Positions 41,569 to 50,210 are shown, counted from the first letter of the stretch. The stretch: DNA of 64,000 nt from Glutamicibacter arilaitensis Re117 (GCF_000197735.1 NC_014550.1:372001-436000), one strand, 5' to 3'. The notes: a model not told the origin generated them from the letters alone. Program-made: numbers and translations.

Positions 41569-42174
41569 GTGACCGTAGACCGAGTTCGAGATGCTTACGC
41601 CTATAGGGCGAGTGAGTACATTGATCTGCTCGGCTCTATCGATGCCACCGCTACCGAGGATCAGGAACTGGTCGGCGCGTGGTCACAAAAGCGTGATGGA
41701 CTCATTTTGGACGTGGGGTGCGGCCCTGGGCAGTGGACGAACTTCCTTCATGCCACCGGCGCAGAAGTAGTTGGCATCGACCCCGTGCACGAGTTTGTTG
41801 TGGATGCACAGGCCCGTTACCCGCAGGTGGACTACCGGCTCGGTCAGGCCGAAAACCTCGATGTGCCCGATGCGAGTGTCGCAGGGATTCTAGCTTGGTA
41901 CTCCCTGATCCACACCAACCCAAGCGACCTCGGTGCAGTACTAGACGAGTTTGCCCGGGTATTGCGCCCAGGCGGGAGTCTGCTGCTCGGCTTCTTTGAA
42001 GGACCGGAACTCATGCCATTCGACCACGCGGTAACTACGGCGTATTTCTGGCCGATACCCGAACTGACACACCGGCTCGATCAGGCAAGATTCACCGTTA
42101 CCGAGACACAGACGCGCACTGACGAAGGATCACGCCCTCACGGCGCAATCATTGCCCGAAGGGAACACGTTTAG
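41569..42174 (+). CDS. Class I SAM-dependent methyltransferase, cargo gene
   Basis: A 201-residue Methyltransf_11-type enzyme. Motif I is LDVGCGPGQWT (about 47-57), the acidic end of beta-2 is in GIDPV (about 70) and motif post-III PGGSLLLGFFEG lies near 139-150. The substrate is unknown; it may be a small molecule. It lies against the transfer genes, between the two DUF6112 genes. Its stop codon at 42172-42174 directly abuts the stop of the following converging gene, with no base between them, so the insertion is very compact. Confidence 0.8.
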   Translation: MTVDRVRDAYAYRASEYIDLLGSIDATATEDQELVGAWSQKRDGLILDVGCGPGQWTNFLHATGAEVVGIDPVHEFVVDAQARYPQVDYRLGQAENLDVPDASVAGILAWYSLIHTNPSDLGAVLDEFARVLRPGGSLLLGFFEGPELMPFDHAVTTAYFWPIPELTHRLDQARFTVTETQTRTDEGSRPHGAIIARREHV

Positions 42175-42441
42175 CTACAAGGTGGAGCCGAGGTTGATGA
42201 GCCAATTCACCCAGGTCACTGCGCCACCGGCGAGGACCGCAGCACCCAGCGCAGTCCAGGCCCCGATACGGGCTTTCGATGCTGCACCGTGGTGACCGTT
42301 CGCGGTCGCGATCGCCCACGTGACGCCGCAGATGATGAGCATGAGCACGGCGATGATGAGTACAAACGTCAGCAGCGCACCGATCACTGCTGTGAGGCCG
42401 CCTGCACCGCCGACGCCACCGAAATCGGGAAACACATCCAT
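42175..42441 (-). CDS. DUF6112-type pilin-like membrane protein, copy B
   Basis: An 88-residue protein with two hydrophobic helices (VIGALLTFVLIIAVLMLIICGV and WTALGAAVLAGGAVTWVNW). ATG 42441 is used because it begins 2 bases after the M23 gene stop, consistent with coupled translation; the longer frame to 42642 is a shadow of that gene. A small subunit of VirB2/TrbC type is the likely role, related to the protein at 41107-41436. Confidence 0.7.
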   Translation of the reverse strand: MDVFPDFGGVGGAGGLTAVIGALLTFVLIIAVLMLIICGVTWAIATANGHHGAASKARIGAWTALGAAVLAGGAVTWVNWLINLGSTL

Positions 42442-42443
42442 GG

Positions 42444-44066
42444 TCAGGCTCCTTCTTTGACGGTGATGTGGAGGTGGTCGAAATGGCCCCCGGTGATATC
42501 GGCGGGGTCGTGCATGCCGCCACCGTGATAGGGCCGCCACCCTTCGACGTCTTGGGCGAGGGACCAGATGCGTCCCTGCCAGATCAGATACTCCACCCCG
42601 AGCGTTTCGGCGTGAGTTTTGAGCCAGTTGGTGACCGCCCACCCACTCTCGAGTGACGCCCCGGTAGCGGCTTGGCCGATGCGGTTGCCGAATGTCACAT
42701 CACAGGCCCGTCCGAGCGGATGCTCGGATCGTGTGCCGGGGCGTGGCGAGTAGCAACCCCAGCCGGTGCCCGCGAAAGCGATTCGGGTGTGGGTCATGAC
42801 GTGCAGCATCCGGGCCGTGATCTGCCCGCCACTGGTGGGATCATCCACCATGACATCCGGCTCACCGGCCATCCCGCCGGGTGCGGGGGCGTCTCCGCCT
42901 GCGGCGCAACCAGGGCCAGGGGTCTGGCCGCCGCCTGTTTCGGTTGCGCCGTGTTCTGACAGCCAGGCGTCCGCGTCAATGGTGTCGCTGCCCGTGCTGC
43001 CGGGACGAACCTCGAAATGCAGGTGCGCCCCCGTGGAGCGGCCAGACGATCCGACATCGCCGATGTGGGTGCCTGCGGTGACAGTCTGCCCGGGCGTGAC
43101 GTGGATGCCGTGCTGCCACATGTGCGCATACGCGGTACGCAGCGCCTGCCCGCTGACGGTGTGCTCGATGATGATCAGTCCGCCGTACCCGCCAGTGAAT
43201 TCTGCGACCGTGACCCGCCCGTCGGCGGCGGCATAGATCGGGGTGCCGTCGGCCGCGCCGTAGTCGGAACCGGAATGGAAGGAACGCTCTCCGGTGAAGG
43301 GGTCTGACCGCCACCCCCACGCACTGGTTCTCGTCCACGTTCCTGCCGGGAGCGGAAACACGATCCGGCTCGTCTCCGGCACCGACCCTGCCTCACCACC
43401 AGCACCTGGCGCAGGGCGCGTCAGTGCGGTGAGGATCGCTTCGGCGACCGGCTGATAGTTCTGGTACCGGTCCGGGTAGGCGGACACTTCGACGGCTTGG
43501 GCGGCTGCGCCCATATCCATCTGCTGCCAACCGGGAATATCGAGCAGCCCCCGCGGGGAGGGATAGTTCGGCCCCGTAGGCCCGCCATAGAAGGCGCGGG
43601 CCTGGTAGGTGGTGTCCATGAGGTCCGCGACCGTGCCCCATCCGGCCTGCGGGCGCATTTGAAACAATCCCAGCGAGTCGTGGTCGGAGCCGTTGCCGTC
43701 GTTCGGATAGTCCCCGGATTCGGGGTAGGTGCCGGTGTTCGCCAGTTGCCGGAGCGTGGACTCCGTGAGCGCTGCCATGAGTGCGATGGTCACCCCACGG
43801 GTGTCGATCCCGTCGGTTTGCCCGCCGACGGTGTTGATCGTTGCCGCATGGGTGAGCTGTTTCCGGTTCAGGGTGTACCGTTCACCGTTCTTTGTCGTCA
43901 CGTCGAGCGAGTCCGGGATGGGTCCGACAGTTAAGGACATGCCGGGAAGACACGAGGCTTGCGCGGCGGGGTTCATCACCAGCCCAATGCCTAAGAGCAC
44001 GACGGTGGGACCAAAGCACACGGCCGCAATGACGAGAGCGGCAAGGATTTTGCGCATACCGGACAC
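42444..44066 (-). CDS. M23 peptidase/lytic-transglycosylase-like conjugation cell-wall hydrolase
   Basis: A 540-residue exported protein. One N-terminal membrane segment (about 6-30) is followed by a lysozyme-like region with ESTLRQLANT and LGLFQMRPQAGWG (about 100-140). The M23 endopeptidase domain follows, with zinc ligands in FHSGSDYG (about 267) and HLHFE (about 350). The C-terminal part, with HPLGRACDVTF and GHFDHLHITV, resembles a D-alanyl-D-alanine carboxypeptidase-like fold. It would open peptidoglycan for the T4SS. The Gln of LGLFQM marks the transglycosylase-like module, whose activity is not assured. Confidence 0.83.
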   Translation of the reverse strand: MSGMRKILAALVIAAVCFGPTVVLLGIGLVMNPAAQASCLPGMSLTVGPIPDSLDVTTKNGERYTLNRKQLTHAATINTVGGQTDGIDTRGVTIALMAALTESTLRQLANTGTYPESGDYPNDGNGSDHDSLGLFQMRPQAGWGTVADLMDTTYQARAFYGGPTGPNYPSPRGLLDIPGWQQMDMGAAAQAVEVSAYPDRYQNYQPVAEAILTALTRPAPGAGGEAGSVPETSRIVFPLPAGTWTRTSAWGWRSDPFTGERSFHSGSDYGAADGTPIYAAADGRVTVAEFTGGYGGLIIIEHTVSGQALRTAYAHMWQHGIHVTPGQTVTAGTHIGDVGSSGRSTGAHLHFEVRPGSTGSDTIDADAWLSEHGATETGGGQTPGPGCAAGGDAPAPGGMAGEPDVMVDDPTSGGQITARMLHVMTHTRIAFAGTGWGCYSPRPGTRSEHPLGRACDVTFGNRIGQAATGASLESGWAVTNWLKTHAETLGVEYLIWQGRIWSLAQDVEGWRPYHGGGMHDPADITGGHFDHLHITVKEGA

Positions 44067-44072
44067 CAGCCT

Positions 44073-44768
44073 TTACGTCAGGGGCTCGTCGACGCGGGAC
44101 AAGCGCAGCAGACGGCAGTGATCGAAGGTCGGCTGGCAGGTGATGAACATCGTGAACGCCACTGGCCGCGAGGACTCCACCGGCTCCGTACCCCAGATGC
44201 CTTCACGGTGACGAGTGCCCGTCACGGTGTACGCAGTCGTGCCCGGGAGGAGCTGGCCGGGTGCGGCTTGGGCTTCGGCATCCGCCCACGCGGCGGGTAT
44301 GTAGAGGTCGTCAATGGTCAGCCATTGGGACGTCTGATGGGTGCGCAGCTGTGCCCACTGCTCTGGGGAGGGCAGGTAGGTGCGCACGTCAGCGGCAAGC
44401 CCTGCGGTCTCGGTCCCGGTGGGATCCCCGACATCGACAATGACCTGCGCATATTCCGAGGACTGGTAACCACTGGCCGTATCCCACGTGAACAGTGCCA
44501 GTGCCACGTCACGCGCGAAATCCTCAGCACGGGTGGTGTCGCGAATCTCGTTCGGCCCAGTCTTCGTCGCCGGATGCCGTGGCGACGGGGCCACTGTGTC
44601 AGTCTGGCCGCTGGGTTCGGGGTCGAGGCTGCTGGTGTGGGGGCCGCGGATCAGGCCGTAGACGCCGATGCCTGCAAGCACCACGACGGCAAGGGCACCT
44701 GCGATGGCCGCGATGAGCACGCGGCGATGCTTCAAAACAGTGGAAGAGTTCATACCTCCCAGGTGCAC
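44073..44768 (-). CDS. Membrane-anchored conjugation protein, possible VirB8/TcpC-like
   Basis: A 231-residue protein with a short cytoplasmic N-terminus, one membrane helix (about 17-38, VLIAAIAGALAVVVLAGIGVYG), a Ser/Thr/Pro spacer and an extracellular domain of about 150 residues. Topology and place in the operon fit a VirB8/TcpC-type scaffold, but sequence motifs are not decisive. It starts at GTG 44768 or ATG 44753 (GGGAGG adjacent). The GTGCACCTG motif coincides with the upstream start codon. Confidence 0.62.
   Translation of the reverse strand: MHLGGMNSSTVLKHRRVLIAAIAGALAVVVLAGIGVYGLIRGPHTSSLDPEPSGQTDTVAPSPRHPATKTGPNEIRDTTRAEDFARDVALALFTWDTASGYQSSEYAQVIVDVGDPTGTETAGLAADVRTYLPSPEQWAQLRTHQTSQWLTIDDLYIPAAWADAEAQAAPGQLLPGTTAYTVTGTRHREGIWGTEPVESSRPVAFTMFITCQPTFDHCRLLRLSRVDEPLT
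44760..44768 (-). repeat. GTGCACCTG upstream motif, copy 5
   Basis: On the minus strand GTGCACCTG followed by GGAGG; it overlaps the possible GTG start of the gene ending at 44073. Confidence 0.4.
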
Positions 44769-44795
44769 TACCCGCCCACGAGCGATGGGTTTCAG

Positions 44796-45893
44796 CTAGG
44801 CGATGACCCTCGCCGCAGCATCCTGGGCGACGCGTGCTGTGGTGCGGTGTTCCGCGATCTGGCGGGCGAAGTTCACGGTGCCCTCGATCGTTTCTTGAAA
44901 CGCCTCGTGTTCCTCATCCGTGAGAGCGTGCGCGATGTCGGCGACGTCGTAGTGCAGCCACCAGGCAGCCATTTCAGACCACATGACCCGGAATGCCCGC
45001 ACCGGAAACTGCGGCACCGTTCCCTCATCGGGTTTGGGGGCGGGGCGAAGCGGCCTCGGCTTCTGTGTCTTGGTTTGTTCTTTCACCCGGCGCAAAGCTT
45101 CTACGGCCAGCCGTTCCAATTCGGCGGCCTTCACATCGGCGGGCGTCTCCCGAAGACTGTGGGCGGCAACCTGCGCGTGATGTCGCACGATCTCATCGAC
45201 ATCGGTGTCGTTGGCGATCCGTTCCAACTCCGCCACCGAAGTATGGGCATTGAGGCGTTGGAATGCTGGGGAGACCGGGGAGCCAGTATCGATGGCGGCA
45301 AGCTCGGCACGTGCCCGCTGCCGCACTTCCTCACTCTGATCGGGGTTCTCGGCCAGAGTCTGGAGATGGGCGATGCGTTCCAGCCGCTGCGAAGAGTCCG
45401 TCCCGGTGATCAGGCGGGCGGCCTGTTCCCGCGCATCACCCTTCATCCCGTACGGTCCCGGTGACTCACCGGCACCGGCCTGCCCAGGCTGTTTCCCGCC
45501 TGTGCCGAACTGCGTCGCTGCCTGTCGTTGTGCGGCTTCTTCAGCCATGATTTCTTTGAGTTCCCGATACAAGGTGGCTTGCTCGGTCGGGGTCAGCGGT
45601 TTATGCAGCAGGTTGTCGTCCTGCTCGGCAAGTAGTGCACCGAGCCGGTCCGTTATCCCCGAACGCACCCACACGTTCACGGTCCGCCAACCCAACTGTT
45701 TGATCGCCGCCAGCCGCCGCGCCCCGCACACGAGCACCCCGTCGGGGGTGATTGTCACCGGCTGTAAGAGCCCGTCACGCTTAATGGATGCGATCAGTTG
45801 CGCGAGATCGCCGTAGTCGGTGCGGTGCCGGGTACCGATGGTGATGGAATCGACGGTGCGTTCCAGGCCGATGAAACCGTTGCGTTCACTCAC
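44796..45893 (-). CDS. ParB/Srx-domain protein of the element
   Basis: About 365 residues. The ParB N-terminal domain covers about 15-100, with SITIGTRHRTDYGDLAQLIASI, then LLQPVTITPDGVLVCGARRLAAI, where GARR is the ParB box II. The rest is Gln/Arg/Glu-rich and helical, without a clear ParB helix-turn-helix. It may bind DNA or nucleotide for element partitioning or transfer. GTG 45893 has AGGGG at a suitable distance; GTG 45902 is the longest option. It overlaps the upstream gene's end. Confidence 0.72.
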   Translation of the reverse strand: MSERNGFIGLERTVDSITIGTRHRTDYGDLAQLIASIKRDGLLQPVTITPDGVLVCGARRLAAIKQLGWRTVNVWVRSGITDRLGALLAEQDDNLLHKPLTPTEQATLYRELKEIMAEEAAQRQAATQFGTGGKQPGQAGAGESPGPYGMKGDAREQAARLITGTDSSQRLERIAHLQTLAENPDQSEEVRQRARAELAAIDTGSPVSPAFQRLNAHTSVAELERIANDTDVDEIVRHHAQVAAHSLRETPADVKAAELERLAVEALRRVKEQTKTQKPRPLRPAPKPDEGTVPQFPVRAFRVMWSEMAAWWLHYDVADIAHALTDEEHEAFQETIEGTVNFARQIAEHRTTARVAQDAAARVIA

Positions 45894-46734
45894 GACCACC
45901 ACCCCTGACCGGGATAGACGCCGTGATCGTCAGCACCAGATCGTCATCCCGCAGCAGAACGGGCACTGGTTCACCGATGAGTAGCCGCAGCAACACCCCG
46001 CGCCCGTGGGAGGTACCGACATAGACAGGTTCGGGGTTCCCGAGCACCGTGCGCAGCAGCCCGTGCCAAGACGAGGCGGGAAGATCAAGGAGTGCACGAG
46101 CGTGTTTGTCACGGCGTAGCGCTTCAAACGCGGTGGCGCGGTTTCCGGCGCGGGCGAGCCGTTCACAGATGTAGTCGATGCTGGCTTTGACGGTGGGTTC
46201 GGGCCAGCCAAGCGCGGTGAACAGGGCGACCGTGTCACTTACCGCCGAGACGGCGAGCACCTGCTCACTTTCCGGGGAAACCGGATCATGACCGACCTCA
46301 CTGTCGTGGTCGTGGTGGTGGAACGCGGGATGGTAATCGGTGAGTGGGTTCTCCCGGTCGCTGAATCGTTCGGCATCATGAAACACCGAAAACTGCGGGC
46401 GGCGAGCCTGGTGGGTGGAGCAGAGCATCCCGTTCGCGCGGGCTTCGGCAATGCAGGTGATCTGCACCGCCCGAGTGACCACACCCCAAGGGTCATTAGC
46501 CCGCAACACTGAGGGGGTGCGCATCACGTCGAATGCCGCTGAGGCTGCCTCCCACGCATCCAAGCCGTGCTTCCTGGCGAGGGGTGCGTATTTGGTGGCG
46601 GTGTAGTCCATGAGCGCAGGAACGTCACGGTCACTGCGCCAGGCGGCCTTACCTGCGTCGTGGATTCGTGTGAGAAGGCTGCGCAGGCCTTCTCCGGTAG
46701 TGAAATCTATATGTGCCGCTGCGGTTGTGGTCAT
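45886..46734 (-). CDS. Hypothetical element protein upstream of ParB-domain gene
   Basis: A 282-residue soluble protein. It contains an acidic and His-rich middle (HHHDHDSEVGHDP) and helical segments AFEALRRDKHARALLDLPASS and VKASIDYICERLARAG. ATG 46734 is chosen because AGGAGGTG lies 7-8 bases upstream; the frame to 46812 would run through the upstream motif. I recognise no family. Homologues would be expected in related elements, as the gene is tightly packed with its neighbours. Confidence 0.62.
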   Translation of the reverse strand: MTTTAAAHIDFTTGEGLRSLLTRIHDAGKAAWRSDRDVPALMDYTATKYAPLARKHGLDAWEAASAAFDVMRTPSVLRANDPWGVVTRAVQITCIAEARANGMLCSTHQARRPQFSVFHDAERFSDRENPLTDYHPAFHHHDHDSEVGHDPVSPESEQVLAVSAVSDTVALFTALGWPEPTVKASIDYICERLARAGNRATAFEALRRDKHARALLDLPASSWHGLLRTVLGNPEPVYVGTSHGRGVLLRLLIGEPVPVLLRDDDLVLTITASIPVRGGGRE

Positions 46735-46756
46735 GATGGTGGCACCTCCTGACAGA

Positions 46757-46765
46757 CAGGTGCGC
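46757..46765 (-). repeat. GTGCACCTG-type upstream motif, copy 6
   Basis: On the minus strand GCGCACCTG followed by TCTG, about 25 bases before ATG 46734. The TCTGT extension is shared with the ssb copy. Confidence 0.45.
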
Positions 46766-46818
46766 ACCACCTCCCACAGATCCTGGTCCAGCACGATTGC
46801 GGTGCTCGTCATAACGCA

Positions 46819-47253
46819 TCACCGGGCCATCCCCACACCCGACCGCTGTGGTGCCGATACTCCGTGGGGACGGGGGCGACCGAACGCCGATAGTGGTGGA
46901 AGCTTGCTGACACGGTTCGAGATCGCCGTTCGTGACGCTGCGACGGTCTGCACCGGGAATCGTCTGATCCGGCGGTGCAGTTCCGCTTCAAAACTGATCC
47001 CACGCCCCGCCAGCTGCGCAGTCGATGCCGACAACGCGTCGGACAGGCGCATCCAGGCGACGCTGCGCGGATCGAACCGATCCACACCACGCGCCGTGAC
47101 CGTTCTGCTCTTCAGAGAAGGATCATTTCGGCGGGCCAGCTCCGACACATCCTCGTGCGGCGACCCTCCAGCCGTACCGGGTTCTGTTGCGCGCGATGTG
47201 GTTTGCGGGGGCTCGGTCTCATAAGTGACGTGGGCAGGTTGCTTGGTATTCAT
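46819..47253 (-). CDS. Hypothetical element protein
   Basis: A 144-residue hydrophilic protein. The N-terminal 60 residues are Pro/Thr/Glu-rich and probably disordered. The second half (VAWMRLSDALSASTAQLAGR, FEAELHRRIRRFPV) is basic and helical. No signal peptide or membrane segment, and no family recognised. The start overlaps the DUF2637 gene by four bases, so it is co-translated with it. Confidence 0.58.
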   Translation of the reverse strand: MNTKQPAHVTYETEPPQTTSRATEPGTAGGSPHEDVSELARRNDPSLKSRTVTARGVDRFDPRSVAWMRLSDALSASTAQLAGRGISFEAELHRRIRRFPVQTVAASRTAISNRVSKLPPLSAFGRPRPHGVSAPQRSGVGMAR

Positions 47254-47981
47254 GGTGATGTCTCCTGTTCATTCGTGATGGAAAGCTGTTGGGGCAGCCA
47301 ACGCCCCACAGTCGAGGGGTGCACCCCGAAATGTGTGGCGATGCGCTTGTTAGACCAGCCCTGCTCGCGCAGCCCAGCCGCAACCGCACGCCGGTCCAGC
47401 TCACCCGGATCGGGGCTGACTGCCGAGGCCTCATCAGTGGACGGCGGCGTCGCAGCGCTACAAGAGTCAGGAACGGGAAGCCACGCGGCATCCTCCTGGT
47501 CGTTATCGCTATCTGCTTCGTCGACGAGTTCCAGGGTGGTCGCGGCGGTGGACGGGAAATTGTTCGGGGCGATCGGGCGCGTGAGGATGACGGTCAGATG
47601 CGTGATCGCAAGGAGCACCAGTGGCGGCACTGCGGCAACAGCGGCGGCCAGTAGCCCTGGTACGCCGGCGTCGGCGGCGATGACAGCGTGCAACGCATTC
47701 GCGGTCACGGATACGAGCGCACCTGCGGCCAGTAGCATCCACGGATACCAGGCCGCACGGTGACCAGCTAAAGCAACGACGGAGACGGTGGCGACGACGA
47801 TAATGCCGTCCACGATCAACGGCCACGCCCACGCTTGATCTTCACTAATCCCAGACCTGCGTGCGAGGTCTGCCAGTGCGGTGAATGACAACCAGAACGC
47901 GCCAAGGGCGATCAGCACGGTTCCTGCCACGGCGGTGCTCACCGCGAGCCGCCCACCACGCCGCAACATCGGGGTCGTCAT
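47250..47981 (-). CDS. DUF2637 (SpdB-like) membrane protein with C-terminal helix-turn-helix
   Basis: A 243-residue protein. Four hydrophobic segments between about 15 and 135 (ALGAFWLSFTALADLA, WPLIVDGIIVVATVSVVALAGHR) match DUF2637, the family of Streptomyces plasmid spread proteins. A Ser/Pro/Asp linker leads to a C-terminal HTH (about 190-225), with LREQGWSNKRIATHFGVHPSTVGRWL being a clear helix-turn-helix. The role would be element spread or regulation. It overlaps both neighbouring genes by four bases. Confidence 0.8.
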   Translation of the reverse strand: MTTPMLRRGGRLAVSTAVAGTVLIALGAFWLSFTALADLARRSGISEDQAWAWPLIVDGIIVVATVSVVALAGHRAAWYPWMLLAAGALVSVTANALHAVIAADAGVPGLLAAAVAAVPPLVLLAITHLTVILTRPIAPNNFPSTAATTLELVDEADSDNDQEDAAWLPVPDSCSAATPPSTDEASAVSPDPGELDRRAVAAGLREQGWSNKRIATHFGVHPSTVGRWLPQQLSITNEQETSP

Positions 47982-48883
47982 GCAATCACCCGGCCCACAG
48001 CGGGTTGCGGTGGAGAACGACGCGGTGCCGGTTCATCGCTTGTTGATCGGTGATATGCGGGGTCGGTGGTGCGGTATGCGGAGCGGATCGTGGTGGTGAT
48101 CTCTCGCGCTCCCAGTCCTGCGTGTGCCGCCGCAGGTCCCAGCACCGCGAGCGTGTCACCAACGGCAGTGTTGTTTTCGGCGAGACGGCACGCAGCCCAG
48201 AACAAGCCCAGGTTGCGTTCGCCCTCACCCAGGGCTGCGACCCACTGTCCGAGACGCTGCACATCTAGACCCCGACGCGTTGTCATCTGATCTCGGTGGG
48301 TAAGTGCGGGGCGTGGGTCAAGGAAGTTCCGCAGGCGAGACGCATCTACCGGCGAAGGCTCGACCAGGCCGGTGCTTTGCAGTTCATACGGTCTCAAGTG
48401 TCCATCGGGCTGGCGCACTTGTGACGGCGGGGCGAGAACATAGCCGCCGGTGCCGCGAAAATCGATATGCGCCATGGGTGCCTGCCACGAAGGCTGCTCC
48501 CGCGAGGTACCGGCGGGAAAATAGACGTGTAACCCGCCCGACGGGGTGCGCACCAGAGCCGCCCACCCGTGCACGAGTCCTTCGCGGCGTGCCCGCTGGA
48601 ACGCCGGGACCCCAGAACCGGTTGAACCGATATCAATGTCTACGACATCGATGCCTGAGGCGGGCCCGGTGGGGATCGCGAGATTCGCGCTCGGCCACCG
48701 ATCCCACCACGCCGATACCTGGTCCAGATCGTTGGCCGCGTCGTGGAAGCCACGTCTGGTCAGGGGACGTTTTTCACCTGGCACGCATGGAAACACCGGC
48801 ACCCCGGCAGACGCGAGCGATCGCGCAGCATCCGGCAGCCGCAAATGCTGAATGCGGGCGAGAGCATTGAACACGGTCGCCAT
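47978..48883 (-). CDS. Bifunctional primase-polymerase domain protein
   Basis: A 301-residue protein. The first 200 residues form a prim-pol domain with GVPVFPCVPGEKRPL, the metal-binding IDVVDIDIG and the strand AHIDFRGTGGYVLAPPS. The C-terminal part (about 215-290) is helical, with GEGERNLGLFWAACRLAE, as in replication proteins of actinobacterial plasmids and elements. It would start DNA synthesis during element replication or after transfer. No helicase domain is fused, so replication probably uses host or other element functions. Confidence 0.85.
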   Translation of the reverse strand: MATVFNALARIQHLRLPDAARSLASAGVPVFPCVPGEKRPLTRRGFHDAANDLDQVSAWWDRWPSANLAIPTGPASGIDVVDIDIGSTGSGVPAFQRARREGLVHGWAALVRTPSGGLHVYFPAGTSREQPSWQAPMAHIDFRGTGGYVLAPPSQVRQPDGHLRPYELQSTGLVEPSPVDASRLRNFLDPRPALTHRDQMTTRRGLDVQRLGQWVAALGEGERNLGLFWAACRLAENNTAVGDTLAVLGPAAAHAGLGAREITTTIRSAYRTTDPAYHRSTSDEPAPRRSPPQPAVGRVIA

Positions 48884-48884
48884 G

Positions 48885-49976
48885 TCACAGCCCCCTCACC
48901 GGTTCACGGCTACCTACAGCCGAAGACGGTGACGGTGACGGCTCAGGCAATGGTTGAGGGGCGAATCGCTGACGCGCTTCGCGTCGCGATGTATCCCGCA
49001 CCAGGCCGGGTGGATCACCAGCGCCGACCTGTGCGGTGTTGAGCTGATCGAGAATCTCGGTCGCGGCCTTCCGCACCCGTTCACCGGCAGCCTGTACGAC
49101 TTCGACCGGGGAGGAGTCCTTCACGGTGCTGGCCCAACCGGTCACGTACGGGATCGTGTAACCAGTGGTGTCCATTCCATGCGCGGCACCCACCATGAGG
49201 GCAACCGATTCGGCCTCCACCTCACCAACCCCGCGATGCCCGGACGCGTCAGGATTATTCGGCCCGTGGAGCATCACATGCGCCAACTCATGCGCCAGCG
49301 TCTTCACCTGCGCCGCGGGCGGCATGTTCTCCCGCACCGCGACGGTGTTCGCACCGTAGTCGGTGACCCCGTTCGCGCCGTGGATCATGCCCTCATGCGG
49401 CACCCGCAGAACGGTGAATCCGCGCGCCTCAATCTGCGCGGCAATGCCTTCCCAGAGTCCAGCGGGGGCTTCGCCTTCCAACAGCACCGGCATCGGGCGT
49501 TCGGGAATCGGCTCACCCGAGGTCTGCGAGACATCCCACACATAAGCGGGTTTCACCCCAACGATCTTCGAACGGGCGACCTCACCCGCTCGCGGTTTCT
49601 CACCGCGTTCCAACCTGCGCCACGACGCCGCATCGGCAGGAGTTGCCGAAGCGAATCGGGCGGTGACCGGGGCGAAGATCATGTACCCCGACTGGCCCTT
49701 ATCCACCTGACGACCCAGAGTTTGCCACTGCCGGAACCCCGCCACATACGACGGCTCAGTAACCTGCACCCGGCCAGCCTCGAACGCACCGAGATGCTGG
49801 GACCAGATCAGCAAAATGTTATTGAACGACCGCGACCGAAACCTCGCAGCGAAAGCCATCGCACGCTGCCAATCCTCACCAGTCACGAGGCCATCAACCG
49901 CACTGGCCAAGCGCTCCTGCAAACCGTCGAGCTTCGCCTCACGCGCTACTCGTGCTTCCTCCCAGTTCTTCGCCAT
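48885..49976 (-). CDS. ArdC-like antirestriction protein with zinc-metallopeptidase motif
   Basis: About 363 residues. An N-terminal ArdC-like ssDNA-binding domain (about 1-120, with RSFNNILLIWSQ and GYMIFAPV) is followed by a metallopeptidase-like domain with LAHELAHVML (HExxH) near 240 and a third acidic ligand likely in VEAESVALMVG. Conjugative elements use such proteins to protect incoming DNA from restriction. ATG 49976 is preferred, with GGAGAGG 8 bases before it. It is the first gene of the leftward transfer/maintenance series and is probably among the first expressed after entry. Confidence 0.82.
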   Translation of the reverse strand: MAKNWEEARVAREAKLDGLQERLASAVDGLVTGEDWQRAMAFAARFRSRSFNNILLIWSQHLGAFEAGRVQVTEPSYVAGFRQWQTLGRQVDKGQSGYMIFAPVTARFASATPADAASWRRLERGEKPRAGEVARSKIVGVKPAYVWDVSQTSGEPIPERPMPVLLEGEAPAGLWEGIAAQIEARGFTVLRVPHEGMIHGANGVTDYGANTVAVRENMPPAAQVKTLAHELAHVMLHGPNNPDASGHRGVGEVEAESVALMVGAAHGMDTTGYTIPYVTGWASTVKDSSPVEVVQAAGERVRKAATEILDQLNTAQVGAGDPPGLVRDTSRREARQRFAPQPLPEPSPSPSSAVGSREPVRGL

Positions 49977-50210
49977 CGCGTCCGCCTCTCCCAGAAACCT
50001 GTAGTCACCAGCCACTGCTGTGAGCAGGGCCTGCGACTACCAGGTACGCCGGGAACACATAAGCGACGAGACGGAAGTCAAAGTACGGGACGACCGCCAG
50101 GAACAACACTGAACCCGACAGTCCTTACCGTCCTACCAGCCAAAAACCTGCGCCAGACGGCGGTGTCGAAGAAGACGTCCCGAAGGACACCGGAGATGTC
50201 CCGTTCCCGG
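49977..50210. other. Junction between the transfer module and the iron-uptake module
   Basis: About 230 bases without a supported gene. It should contain the promoter for the leftward transfer genes. Visible structure is limited to a GTCC-CGAA-GGAC hairpin (50177-50188) and a GCGTACCTG (minus strand, about 50040) that is a weaker relative of the GTGCACCTG motif. No attachment-site-like or origin-of-transfer repeats are obvious. Confidence 0.4.

Noticed and set aside
44118..45464. 448-codon rightward frame antisense to the ParB-domain and VirB8-like genes
   Set aside because: Crosses the gap between two well-supported genes and has low-complexity Arg/Gly composition; it is a shadow.
49977..50210. 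Right attachment site between the transfer and iron modules
   Set aside because: No copy of the 27437-27454 palindrome and no 5' part of the broken host gene is present here, so the iron locus appears to be inside the element.
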